Source of the DNA: Hypsibius dujardini
Taxonomy: Eukaryota > Tardigrada > Eutardigrada > Parachela > Hypsibiidae
Length of the DNA: 25,909 nucleotides
Reading direction: 5' to 3'
NCBI GenBank assembly: GCA_001579985.1
Contig: LRSR01013275.1
Coordinates: 1 to 25,909, forward strand
The notes under the pieces are model-generated. The model was given only the letters and a program-made list of their open reading frames with translations. It searched no databases and was not told where the DNA came from. The position numbers and the translations under genes were made by a program. Each line of letters opens with the position of its first letter. Positions within the stretch are counted from its first letter, which is position 1. Positions 8,858-22,200 of this stretch are shown here, piece by piece.

Positions 8858-9656
8858 CTTTGTTTCGTGACGCCCGAGACACAGTGCTTCCTTGTCGAGC
8901 TGTCCAGTGCGAGGCGGAGCGGGGAGCAGGCATGGCGCTCCAAAAGTGGCATCGTTAAGGACATATGTGAGGCGGTTTGTTGAATGTTTTGTGGAGCAAC
9001 ATGTCAGTAATGTGATGTCACAGACACATACACAGACACAGACACAGACACAGACACATGCACACATTCACAGCAGTTGTTCTCTTGCCGGAAGGAGGAA
9101 TTCCAGCAATTACCACGTTGTCTGTCAGACGTGTCGGTTGTGTGTTTTGTGACGTGAAGAAACAGTTGGTGGGTGTGTAGGGGCCATCCTTACGTCTGAC
9201 GGCGGATGGTTGTGACGATTAAGTTCTCCTGGGTTTCCGCCTTTTTCCATCCTACAACGATTGTGAATTGGCAGTTTTTTGTATTTTCGCACCGGAAAAG
9301 GTCTCTGGGTTAGGTCCCTTAGCCCAGGAAAAGAAAAAAGGAAAAGAGAAAAAAAAAACTCCAAAAGCAGCTTGCTTGGTACTCGCAAGTAGGCACCGTG
9401 CATCGTGATGCAGGTTCGAGGTGCATTCCAGAGTCTCTGATGTATGGAACAATGGAACTACGCTAGGAAGAAATACTTTTGGCACGCAAAACGGGTGCGA
9501 TCTAGTGCCGTGCGTTAATGGGTCAAGCCACGCGATAATCAAGACCACACTAGGGATTCCACCTGGGCGCACCAATCAGTTACAGTGGGTAATTTATCTT
9601 TCAGGCGCCGCTGAGGGTGACCACATGGAACCGTAGTCGTCTCTCGCCTGTTTCAG
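8858..9656. other. Upstream region of the twitchin-like gene
   Basis: About 800 bp that should include the promoter or upstream 5' UTR exons of the muscle gene. It contains a (CAGACA)n tract at about 9020-9062 and an A-rich tract at 9328-9360. No TATA box was clear. A good pyrimidine-rich acceptor (CGCCTGTTTCAG) ends at 9656. Confidence 0.5.
9645..9656 (+). promoter_or_regulatory. Likely 3' splice site for the first coding exon's 5' UTR
   Basis: CGCCTGTTTCAG precedes a 61-base leader running to the ATG at 9718, suggesting the coding exon is not the first exon of the transcript. In a trans-splicing phylum this would equally be a spliced-leader acceptor. Confidence 0.45.
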
Positions 9657-9717
9657 TGGAAAACGCGGTGTATCTCACGCAGATTTAGCCTAAACCGTCT
9701 GACCGCTTTGAGCGACC

Positions 9718-10030
9718 ATGGATCCACCGGGCAAACGGGGCGCGCCGGTCTTCGTCCAAACGCCGAGACTGACGCAGCGTGGTGACCAAGCGGTAATCGA
9801 GTGCCAAGTTCGAGCGGCCCCTGTGCCGGACTCCTCGTGGTGGCGCGGCGTCGCGGACGAGATCCGGCATTCCGCGCGGTTCCACATCACGTCGGAACCG
9901 CTGCGAGGGAATGTGTTCGCTTTACGACTGGTCATCGACGCAGTCTCGCGGGAGGACTCGGGATCGTATCGGGTGGTAGCATGGAACAGCGCCGGCGAGG
10001 TCAGCGCCACTGTCAACTTGACCCTCGAAG
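9718..10030 (+). CDS. Twitchin-like exon 1: N-terminus and Ig1
   Basis: Encodes residues 1-104 plus one base. The Ig I-set fold shows the B-strand Cys (VIECQV), the C-strand Trp (SWW) and the [17 protein letters not shown] signature. As in many muscle Ig domains, the F-strand Cys is replaced (YRVVAWN). It ends LTLE before a GTGAGT donor, phase 1. Confidence 0.9.
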
Positions 10031-13000
10031 GTGAGTTCTGCAGTGGGTCTGGGTCTGGGTCTGGGTGTGCAGTGGGTGTGGGTATGGGTCTGGGTGCGCA
10101 GTGGGTCTGGGTCTGGGTATGCAGTGGGTCTGCAGTGGATGTGGGTCTGGGTGTGCAGTGGGTCTGCATTGGGTGTGGGTGTGGGTGTGCAGTGGGTGTG
10201 GGTGTGGGTGTGGGTGTGGGTGTGGGTGTGGATGTGGGTGGGTGTGTTTTTGAAGGCTTACTTTTCTCAAATGCTCTTTTCCAGTTCCACTCCCAATGAC
10301 CTCAAGGTACGGAGTACGAGAAGGACGGACCGTTGACCGTGGTAGCCGTCCACCAAAGCTCAGTAGTAATAGTAATCGTGAGGAAAAAAGTGGTTAATTA
10401 TCGAAATAGTTTTACCGTTTATTCTGCGTTGGTCCAAAATAGAAATCGTAGTCAAAGGAAATGTGATACTGGATTGTGCTCGCATCCGACTCGCCTAAAT
10501 GTGGACCTCATCCGAGCAGTTCCATATGGAATTGTTCAGCTCAAGGAACCCAGCACACTACAGAATCGAGCTGAATTTCGATAGAATTAAATGAGCAATT
10601 TTTGAATCCATTTATAAATTACATTTCCCGCACTCCAGAGAACATGAGAATCGGTTGGCGAACCGAACACGCGATTCGCACACTGATCGAGCTACACACC
10701 GATCGATCAACTCAACCACGCTGCTGAACTAGCCTGCCAATAACCTTTAATTATGAGCATTCGCCACATTATAATTACAGTAATCTGTAACTCGGCAATG
10801 TAATTTTCACACACACACACCCCTACGCGATGGGCGAATCACAGCCAACTATAATTCCTCATCAAACTAATGCTCACAATGGCCCTCTACTCTCAAACCA
10901 ACCGAACACCCGCAATCGAACACGGAACACACGGAACACGGAACGCACCGAACACGGAACACACGGAACACGAAACGCACCGAACACCCACAACCGAACA
11001 CGGAACGCACCGAACACGGAACGCACCGAACATTCGCAACCGAACACGGAACACACGGAACACGGAACGCACCGAACACCCGCAACCGAACACGGAACGC
11101 ACCGAACACGGAACACACCGAACACGGAACGCAGCGAACACCCGCAAACGAACACGGAACGTACTGAACACCTCAAGTCAGGGACAGCTGAAGGAACAAA
11201 ATACGGTCTTAACGGTTAGTAACATACTCGTAGCTAATGTTCAAGGTACGCAATTAGTTGTTCAATCCACAGACACTAAGCACTCAGCACTCATACTGGT
11301 GAACGTTAGAAGTCCGGAGGCTTTCGATGGGAGCTTAAACCTTCCTCTCAGCCATCCGTCTCTTTCCCTAGGTCTTGGCAATCGGTTTTTGCTGTCAGTC
11401 ACCGCGGAAAGAGAGAGTGATCCATCCAGACAACTGTCTGCGCAGCACGGCATCCACCGCTGACCGAAGAATGGCGGAATTGTGGGTCAACAGAGACGCG
11501 CGGTACACACGGCCCTGGCAGATGGCTCAAGACCCTGGGATGGTCCAAGCAGCTGAAGCTCCGCGCGAGTTCGAACGACAGACTATGCCGCGTCGTGTTT
11601 CAAGTCGCAAACAGCATGCGGTTTTTCGTCCTTCTCTCTCACTCGGAAGAAGGTGGAGCGAAGAACATGCCCACTCCTCGATCGTTATGACCGAGGGGAC
11701 CTTTACGCTGCTACGCCGAGGCATGAAAACAACTGCGCGGATCTCCACGCACACACTCGGACAGGCAGACAGACACACCCCGGCAGAGACCCGGAACTGA
11801 CATGCAGATGAGCCTCTGCGGTAATCAGTCACTCCTCCTCCTCCTTCGTCGTCGTCATCTTCTTCAGTTTAGATACACAGCACGTCGCAAAAGTCGCTAC
11901 ACCGCCGCCCCGTGCGGTATGGCAAATAAATTCTTCCTCCGCGCTCGGGCTCTCTCTCTTCCACTCACACACTCACATACTCACACACACTCACATACTC
12001 ACATACTCGCACACTCGCACACTCAGGCAAAAAAATATACGCATGAGCAATGGGAGTGACGGTGAGATGAGACAGTCGTCGTCTTCGTCGACTGTCGTCA
12101 GTGAAGGTTCCCAGGCCGAGGCCATTTTTCGGGCCATCTGCATAACGAGTGTCTGTGTGATGAGGAGGACTGGGGAAAGAAAGAGCTAAATTTACCCCTC
12201 CTTGCATATAGCCTGGGCTCACTAGGGTATACTTTATATGGCTATCTGCGGGCAGGAATAGACCGAGACACACAGTGTTGGTGGTGCTGCCTACTACGAC
12301 TGCCGTGGGAGAAAATTGAGGCGTTGAACTGTGCGGTCGGGGGGGGGGTGCTGGTCTGAAGCTGGAGGTTGGTACTCCACGGAGACCTGAGTCATGGTTG
12401 TATAGACCGTTTTTGATCTTCTTCATCTTCTGCTTCTGCTGGGTTTTCGGCGGCGGGACTCAGCGCGGGATATAGGCTCCTTAGAGAGAGACTGTGTGAT
12501 TGTGAGAGTGCATGCGAGGGACGAGGGACGAGGGACGGATGATGTCAGGGTTGCCCACGTAGTTTTCAGTTTCCGCGCCTGGAAAGATTTTTTTGCGGTG
12601 TTGACTGCTGCTGCTGCTGGGCTTATGCGCGGATTTGGTTTAGTGGCTCTTTAAGTGCGCGCACAGGCCTCTTCTTCTTCTCTTCCCCGTATTACGCCGC
12701 CACCCTGATGTCAGGGTCCGACAAACTGCTGCGTCTATGATCTATATATTTCCCGACACGGATATCGCGCCGCCTTTGTTTATGGTAGTGGATTGAGGAA
12801 GGGTTCGTCCATTCGCTCAGCCCGAGGATGCCGCCGAAGAAGTAAGGCCCGTTTGGGGTGATCCTTCTAAATACCTTGTTCGTGGTCATTCGCTAATAGC
12901 GAATTCGCTCTAGGACACACAGTGCATACTCATATTTGGAAGGCATTTTTATTCTGGCTTCTGTTTGGTATTCGTTAATTCGGATCAGACACTTTGTTAA

Positions 13001-13131
13001 TGAGAATGAGGCTTGAGATGTTTCTCCGTTATTGAGTGCAAAAATAGCTGACTGCACTGACACAGCATAGCTTGAAGTTCGATGGGGGTATGATACACTG
13101 GGAGTACCAGAAAGGAAGGACATGTAGAAAT

Positions 13132-13186
<55 letters not shown>

Positions 13187-13207
13187 AACAGACAGACAAA
13201 CAGACAA

Positions 13208-13240
<33 letters not shown>

Positions 13241-16200
13241 AAGACAAACAAACAGACAGGCAGACTCAAACTATCTTACTTTACTATGTAGTAACACTCG
13301 CCAAAATTAATACATTACAAATACGTTACAAATTGGAACTTGATTGACTATAGCTCATATCAATCAACCAATCAACTACCAACTAAAATTTCAGGATTTC
13401 TTAAAAATGTATGTTTTAACTTGTTTTATATATCTTTTTAAATAAGGTTTAACTCCAACGAAATGTAAAATACCGAGCTAAATGAGGGTGCGTAATATGG
13501 CACGTTATATTCCCTTTGTTCTCTGAAGATGCGCGCCACACGTAAACTGGTTTGTGACAGAGTGTTTTTCCCGGAAAACTAGTTCTTCTCTCCTCGCCCT
13601 TTGATGCCATGACTTTCGATTGTTTTGACCGACATGAAGTTTCCGTGTTTCACTTTTTGTTAAATTGGATTTCGCAGTTTTCCATTTTTCCTCTTTTTTC
13701 TCGTGGTTTTCGTAGTTTTCATGTAGGCCGTCTTCCTCTGTGCGTGATATCTTTCCTCTCGGGCTACAATAATGCCCACCCGTGTGTTTTCTTATCCCCT
13801 CTCACAGGAGCAGCGACGGCATCGCGCCCGGCTTCCAGAAGAAGCCGAGCATCAAGCAGGAGGACGACGGCAGCCGGCTCCTCGTCGAGTGCAGCATCCT
13901 CGCTGACCCGGAGCCGAGCCTCCTCTGGTTCAAGGACGACAAGGACGTCAAGCAGGGCGGCCGGTTCAACCTGGTGGTCAAGAAGGACGGCAACGCCTAC
14001 TACGCCTGCCTGGAGATTGAGGATGTCGGCGTGGAGGACGCCGGCAAGTATCGGATTACCGCCAAGAACGCCCTCGGGGAGAACAGTGCGTCCATCAGTC
14101 TGAATTTCGATAGTAAGTGAAGTGTGGTCGCGTTTTGTGTGTACGCGTTGTGTGCTGGTTAAAGTGTGCTCGCGTTGTGTGTGTGCTGGTTGATATGTGT
14201 ACGCGTTGGGTATGTGTACGCGTTGGGTGTGTGTACGCCTTGTGTGTGTGTACGCCTTGTGTGTGTGTGTGTGTGTACGCCTTGTGTGTGTGCTGGTCGC
14301 GTTGTGTGTGTGGTCGCGGTCGTGGCTGTTTAATTTCGGCCATAGCGGAAGCTAAAATTGCACCACCTCCGGTGCCGCGTACCATCCTCACTCGCTCAAC
14401 GCGTCGCCTCACAGGCACCACGGCTAGCGTGTGGAGAGAAGTACCGCCGACTAAAAATACCGCGCCGGAGAGATACGAATTCTCTCTTTTTTATAAGTCC
14501 ATGAGTGCACGATGTTGACACGTCATTATTTTTTCCCGCGATGGTGGCGGACGGATCGTTTCATCTTCTTCGTCGGCTTCTTCTTGCGGAAGCTCGGAAA
14601 CGAGCCAGACAGACAGGGCAGGGCACATTTAATTTAATAAAGAGAAATCGATGTCTCGATGTCTGAAGAATTAGGCCGTGTCTTTGTTGTCTCAACCGTT
14701 TCTTGCCGCATTTCAGGCATTTATGAAAAGTAGTTAAGTTGATCCCTTAGTTGTTAAATTTAATACCCTTCCAATCCCCCCCCGTCCCACGACGTTCCTT
14801 TGACGCTTTAAGTGCTGTGAGGAATTACAGGACAACAAACTTTTTCGCGTATGTTTTTGCCCTGAGGCAGGCTTACAGACAGCGATTCAGGCAACCATTC
14901 GCCCCAACTCCGCTATATATTCAGACATTGTCGCTCGCGTAGACAGACAGTCAGATAGACAAAACCTGTTGCCGGACCGATTCTGCCGTTGTTAACCAGT
15001 GCGGTTGCGTATATACGTGCGTTCAGACAAACGGTGACAATCATTCAGGCAAAGTGATTCAGACAGTCACAGTCAGGTAGATATGGTCGGTCCTGCAAAC
15101 CCCGATAACATCGATTGATTCAGACATTCCGTTTAGACAGTGAGACAGACAAGTCGCGGGCAGACAGTTCGATCCTGCAAACCCAGGTCACATTGGTTGA
15201 TTCAGACAATTCCGTTTAGACATTCAGACAGACAAGTCGCGAGCAGCCAGATCGGTTCTGCAAACCCAGGTCACATTGGTTGATTCAGACATTTCTGTTT
15301 AGACAGTTAAACAGACAAGTCGCGAGCAGCCAGGTCGGTTCTGCAAACCCAGGTAACATCGACTGATTCAGACAATTCCGTTTAGACAGTTAGACAGACA
15401 AGTCGCGAGCAGACAGGTCGGTCCTGCAAACCCAAATCACATTGGTTGATTCAGACATTCCGTTTAGACATTCAGACAGACAAGTCGCGAGCAGACAGGT
15501 CGGTTCTGCAAACCCAGGTCACATCGATAGATTCAGACAATTCCGTTTAGACAGTTAGACAGACAAGTCGCGGGCAGACAGCTCGATCCTGCAAACTCAG
15601 ATCACATCGATAGATTCAGACATTCCGTTTAGACATTCAGACAGACAAGTCGCGAGCAGACAGGTCGGTTCTGCAAACCAAGTCACATACACTACGGTAG
15701 GTTCAGACATTTCCGTTCAGACAGTCAGACGGACAAGTCGCGGGCAGCCAGCTACAGTAATGCCGGTCGCACATGTATAGTCATCCCAATAAGCCGTCTC
15801 ATAGTCAGTGCTCAGTTGTAAGTCGCACTAAAAGGGTTTAACCCTGTGGGTAATGAGAATTAGGCAAATCAAATAATGATCCAGTTAAGGTCCTAACAAA
15901 TGAACAAGTCAATCACTTATTAAGACAGGAGCACTCAGGCAAGAACGTGTTACAACCTCTCAGGCATCAGTCAGTAAGTTTGGCAGGCGCATGTCTATAC
16001 TCTTCGAAAAATTACAGAGAAAACCTCACCGTTCCTGACCGTCTAGTCCGATTGGAGTGCTATAAATAGCCTCGTCCTATTATTTTTTGCATACCAGCTA
16101 ACGCTCCAGGAACGTTCACATGTGTCAGTGAGCGATTTAATTAATTGAGATTTCTTGTCGCCGCCAAACCGATCGACGTCCTCCGGCGAGGGCCCAAACT

Positions 16201-17031
16201 TTCCAACTGCAATGACACGCACTAACGTCGGGAAGTCAGGCACTAACGTCGGGAAGTCGTAGATCCTCCAGCCAAATGTCGCGTGTCAGACACGATGTGA
16301 AATCTCGCGCCAATCTGACCTTTATCCTCCGTATAAATATTTTGGGTCCTTGGCTTTGGCTCCCACCAGACGGGCAAGAACGTCGTCTTAAGGTCAGACA
16401 AAGGCAAAAGCTCCCCTTCCTTCCTGGAAGGTATTTCTTAACCGTCCATTTATGAAAGTTCTAAATGGGAGGTTGTGTCTGAAGAGAAGAGTCCCGAGCT
16501 TTTTGTTAACGGAAAATATTTTTTTCCTGATCGAGGATGATTTGTTTTTTGTGATATTTTTTTGCGAGAAAATTCGAAATGTTCTCTTTTGTCTTATTAG
16601 GTGAAGATCCGCCGGAGGATGCCGGCAGTGCCAAAGGAATACGGCCGACATTCACGCAGAAGCCGGTCATTCGGCAGTCCGACGATTTCAGCAAGATCAT
16701 CTTCGACTGCAAACTGCGAGCCGACCCGAAGCCCACGCTGTCGTGGTTTCAGGGCACCAAGCCGCTGTCGCCGGGTGCGAAATACGAGATGGTACTGGGA
16801 CCGGTGGGCGCGGACAATACCTACGCTTGCCGACTGGAGATCGCGAATGCCGAATCCGGCGACGGTGGGGAGTATAAGGTCGTGGCGAAGAACGACGCCG
16901 GGGAGGGGCAAGCGACGATTAATTTGTCATTCGCCAATCCAGATGAGGAAGCGGAAAACAAGTACGTACACAAGCGGAAAGTGAATGTAGATAGATAGAC
17001 AGCTGATGATGCTGACAGACAAACAGACAGG

Positions 17032-17070
<39 letters not shown>

Positions 17071-17132
17071 GCAGACAGACAGACAGGCAGACAGGGAGAC
17101 AGGGAGACAGGCAGGCAGACAGTCAGACAGTC

Positions 17133-17163
<31 letters not shown>

Positions 17164-18000
17164 TCAGACATAAAGGCAGACGGAGAAAGGTTCAGACAAC
17201 GTATGAGGGAACAAGAAGCAGTCATGCAGGCAATAAATTGGCAAGCGCGTCGCGTTACTTGCAGACAGCATAAGTTAATGATGTTATGTTTTTTGCTGGA
17301 AGATGGGCCCATTCAATAAAGACAAGTGGCGGCTACCCATTAGTGTCACTAATTTGCTTGTGATGTATTTTTAGACCGGCGAGCGGAACACCCCGCTTCA
17401 CAAACAAGCCGGTTATTCGGCAAGAGGGAACATCTCTCATTATGGAGTGCAATGTGCAGGCCGACCCCAAGCCGGATATATCGTGGTTCTTGGGGGACAC
17501 GCAGGTTATGCCATCACCGCGGCATAAATTGACCACCTCACCCATGCCGGAAAACACCTATCGGATTGTTCTGACCATTACAGTATGTGCATGTGAAATA
17601 CAATTTTTAGAAAATTTATCGGGAAATGTTTTCCCTCCCTTTTTTCTGGAACTTACACTGAATGGCTTTCAGGATCCCAAGCAAGCGGATGCTGGACAGT
17701 ACCGCTGCAATGCCAAGAACTCTGCCGGCGAGAGCAACGCCAACATTGCGTTAAATTTCGGCGGTCAAGCTGAGGACCCCAAGGATGGGAAATACGCACC
17801 GAAGTTTCAGGAGAAGCCGGAGATCCTTCCCGGCAGCGATGGCTCATATGTATTGCTCCGCGTCCGCGTCAAGTCCAATCCCATCCCGACCGTTACATGG
17901 TTCCAGAACAGCAAGCCTGTTCCCTTGGACGCGCGTCGAATTGCCAATGTAGAACCGGACAGTGATGAAAAATATACCATTTCATTGGAAATCACAGTAC

Positions 18001-18048
<48 letters not shown>

Positions 18049-18191
18049 GCCTGACTGTTTGTCTGACTTATTGTCTGACTGTCTGTCTGACTTACTGTCT
18101 GACTGTCTACGTGCCTGCTTGCCTGTCTGTCTGTCTTCCGTCTGTCTGACTGTCTGACTGACTGTCTGTCTGTCTGTCTGTTTGTCTGCCT

Positions 18192-18224
<33 letters not shown>

Positions 18225-19220
18225 ACTAACTGTCTGTCTGTCTGTCTGTCTGTCTGACTGTCTGTCTGTCTGTCTGTCTGTCGTTTGCTTGTTTGTCTGC
18301 CTGTCTGCCTGAGTGTTTGAATGTCTGCCTTTGACAGGAACCAGACTACCGGGATGGTGGGACCTACAAATGTATCATTAAGAATGAGCGCGGAGAAATC
18401 ACAGCAAATTTAAATTTGAACATCGAAGCGCCACCGGATGAGGAAGAAGAGGGCCTATTTGCTCCGATTTTGTCTGGCAAGCCAAAAATCATCCCAGCTG
18501 CCGACGGGAGCAAGGTTACGCTCGAGGTGCGATGCCGAGCGGAACCAGAACCCAAAGGAACATGGAAACTCGGAGACGTTGATGTGCGGAAATCGTCGCG
18601 ACATACTATTGAGGATAAAATTGAATTTGAGGAATTCGTGCACAGACTAATAATCACGGTAAGAAAAGCAATTTATAATATTTTTTAATAATAAATTTCA
18701 CTAAAAACCAAATTCGTGGCAAATTTTTGTCTTCAGAATCCCACAAAGAAGGATGCCGGTCAATATACCTGCACTGTGAAAAATACAATTGGAGCGGCCA
18801 ACGCCAAACTGACTCTGAATATCGAGGGAGACGACGAACCGGAGGGAGAAGCGCCGAAATTTATTCAGCAACCCAAAATCACCAATACTGGAGACAAAGT
18901 CTTCGTGGATTTTATCGCACAGTCGGACGCTAAGCCGACGGTGAAATGGATGTACAAGAATGAGGAAGTCCGATCCAGCTCTAATATTATTTTAAAGACC
19001 GAGACAGTAAAGGAAACCCATTATCGCGGCAGTATGGAGATTGTAAAAATTACACCGGCGTTGGGAGGACAGTACCAAGTGATTGTCTCGAACGCGTCCG
19101 GCAAAATTCAAGGCAACGTCAATATCAACGTGGAGGGGTAAGCTTTCTTGTCTGACCGTCTTGTCTGTGTAACTGCCTGCGTTTCTCTTCCTGTCTGAAT
19201 CGCTCTCTAAATGCCTACTC

Positions 19221-19254
<34 letters not shown>

Positions 19255-22200
19255 GTGTCTGTGTGTGTGTCTGTGTGTCTGTGTGTCTGTGTGTGTGTCT
19301 GTGTGTCTGTCTGTCTGTCTGTGTGTCTGTCTGTGTGTCTGCTGTCTGTCTACCTTATCTGATTGCTTCTTCGCCTGTGTGTCTCTTTGGGTGTCTTTCT
19401 GTCTGCCTATCTATTTTTTGCCAGCTTATTGTATCTGTTGACTTGCCTGCCTGTCAGTATATCTATCCAACTATGTACATCTCTCTTCCGCCTGTCTGTC
19501 TGTCGGTCTCTGTGCTTGTCACTTCATCTGTTGAGTTATTATCTCTATTTCTACTCCAGGCCGAAGGAGCTCGCTTTGGAGAAGCCCGTCGTCCGAACGA
19601 AGAAGCGCACTGTGATTATCCAGACCAGAGTGGTGTCGGACGGACAGCCCGACGTGCTCTGGTACAAAGGGTCCACACAGATTTCCGCTCGCGGTCGCTA
19701 CAGCAGCAAAGTGGAGCAGATTCGGACGGAAACGTCGTCCTACAATGTCTTTTTGGAGATTACCGATGCCAGTGAAACGGATGTGGGAGAGTACAAGGTC
19801 GTCGCTAAACATAATCGCAAGGAAGTGACTGAATCTGTCCGCTGCTCCGTTGACGGTATGAAAAACTCACATGCCAAAAAATTTGATAATAAAAAAGTTT
19901 ATTTCGTTTTTTTTCTTTAGATGTCAAGAGAGCTTTGCAAGAAGAGACCAAAGAAGAGGCCATGGAGGTGGACGAAGAGGAAGCTTCAATGTCCATGGAT
20001 GTGGATGACACTCCGGCACAGCAGAAAAAACGCGGTGCAGAGGACGATGAGAAACCCGCACAGAAGAAGAAGGACACAGCCGAAGAAAAGAAAGCGGAGG
20101 AGAAAAAGGCCGCAGATAAGAAGCGGTCGCCGGATACGTCAGAAAGCGGTCCGACGAAGAAGAAGGTTGAGGACAAACCGGCGGCTGGTAAGCCGAAGCC
20201 GGGTGATCAAGAAGCACCGAAGGGCGCGAAAGCAGCCGATCAGAAGGTCCCGGATACAGGTAAGAACTACAACGCCGAAATTTTTGGATGCTTATTTGCG
20301 TGTGAAACTATGGGTGACAGACAAATAGGCAAACATCTGAAAGATAATACGCTACACAGATAGGCAGACAAAACAGACACACAGGCAGACACACAGACAC
20401 AGACACACAGACACACAGACACACAGACGCACAGACACACAGCCACTTAGACACACAGACACACAGACACAAAGACACACAGACACACAGACACACAGAC
20501 ACACAGACATACAGACATACAGACACACAGACACACAGACATACAGACAGATAGGTAGACAGACATACATATGCGTGCAGACAATCAAATTGCAACCCAC
20601 CTGGTTCGCATCTACCTGTATTGCCTGAGCACCCTTTTCCGAATGGGCCTTGGGGATGCACGATGTCTTCCACAATTCTCTTGCACTTCACTATACCTGC
20701 ATGAACTCTCTCCCTTTCTCTCCTCTCCATTCTGTGTAGAGGAATCCTCCTTTGCAAATTCCGCTGCTACCCAGCGCCACAGCTCTGTCGCGAGACGCAC
20801 TTCGGGCGAGTTTCAGTTTGACGATGATGCAAGTGAAGCTCCCTCTGCACCCCGAAGCACTGCACGACGCTCCTCTGGCGCCTTTCAATTTGAAGACTCC
20901 TCTCCACCACCTCCCGAAACGAGCTCTTCCCCCTCCACAAAACAGTCTGAAACCTTCCTCCGGTCCACGCAACAGCAAGATAAACCCACACCGGTGGAAG
21001 AATCCAAACCTTCCGCACTGAAACGCACGACCAAAGACGCCTCCCCTCCTGCCACGGCGGTCACCAGCCCTGGCAAAAAGGTGACGGACGAACCGACCCC
21101 GAAAACCCGAAAACTTCAGTCCCCTTCCCCGGAAACCAGACCGACGGCTTCTCGTCGGGAACCCTCCCCGTCGGCGGTTGAGCATGAACCCGCACGACGG
21201 GGATCCCGAAAGGAACCCTCCCCTCCAAAAGCTGGCTTACGAAGGGAACCTTCCCCGCCGAAATCGAGCTCGCGGAAAGAACCTTCCCCTCCAAAAGCTA
21301 GTTTACGAAAGGAACCTTCCCCACCGAAATCGAGCTCTCGGAAAGAACCTTCCCCACCGAAATCGAGCTCGCAGAAAGAACCTTCCCCACCGAAGTATTC
21401 TTCCCGATATTCAGAAAGCAAGCCCGAACCGTCGCTGGAAACCGTTAGTAGTAGTAGTAAGCCGACAGACAAGATTGAGACCATCTCTCCGTCAAAGTCA
21501 CGTGATACGATCCTCGGACTGGGGAAACCGAAAGAGCCGGAAGAGACCGTCTCGCCGGTGGCGCCCTCCTCGCATGTGACCACCAGTAGTGCACGTGAAC
21601 CAGCTCAAACCGCCACTGCCACTGCACTCGCACAACCCGAAGCACGTGCCGCGACCACCGACCGGTGGGGCAGCAAGATTGAGCCGGTCGCACCGGCGGT
21701 GCAACAGCATGAAGCATCCCCGCAGCAGTCCGGCTATAGCGCCAAGCCTGATTCGCGTGGGCGGTATAGCGCCGCGACGGGCGGTCCGTCAACCCCGGCC
21801 CCGGCCACACCCACACCATCCACTGCAACCACCACCACCAGCAGCAGGACCGAAGTGAAAAATGACCTTACCACCACCCCTCCTACCCTTCTTACAGAGC
21901 TGTCCACCCCGGCCGGGTCGCAACCGCCGAGCCGGAGACCGTCGGACAGTCCGGCGGCTCCGTCCAGTCGGAAACCCTCCGAAACCCCGTCGTACGGGTC
22001 GAAGCAACCGTTAGACTCCGCCCCCGCCAGTCGGAAGGGCTCCGAAGCTCCGCCTGTGTCTGCTCCTTCGAAGTCCTCCCCGTCCTCGAAGGTGAATGAA
22101 CCGAAAGCAGCGGTGACGGGAAGTAAACCTGCAGCTGCTGCTGCAGAACCCTCGAAGCCCGGTGCATCCTCTTCCCCTTCCCCAGCTACTGCGGCGACGG

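Larger units (their letters stand above)
10307..13807 (+). other. Large intron (3.5 kb) between Ig1 and Ig2
   Basis: Holds a CGAACACGGAACGCAC-type tandem array (about 10905-11170), a CTCACA tract (about 11960-12025), a (CAGA)n array (13127-13263) and a GC-rich stretch at 12420-12900. Open frames at 11375-11800 (plus) and 12692-12889 (minus) have no recognisable domain. An alternative promoter or 5' exon could sit here but cannot be shown. Confidence 0.6.

Noticed and set aside
9380-9430. tRNA-like GGTTCGAG box
   Set aside because: The box is present near 9413 but no cloverleaf, anticodon arm or A box could be paired around it.
10830-11463. Thr/Arg/Asn/His-rich frames
   Set aside because: Translation of the CGAACACGGAAC tandem array within an intron.
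12692-12889. 65-codon minus-strand frame in the Ig1-Ig2 intron
   Set aside because: Ordinary composition but no domain, no splice partners and no supporting signal; length is within chance expectation.
14325-14520. Possible extra exon reading [18 protein letters not shown] after the Ig2 exon
   Set aside because: No acceptor and donor pair gives the phase needed between Ig2 (phase 1) and Ig3 (phase 1), and the direct join already works.
15010-15765. CRISPR-like array
   Set aside because: The 82-83 bp units are contiguous tandem copies without unique spacers, in an animal intron.
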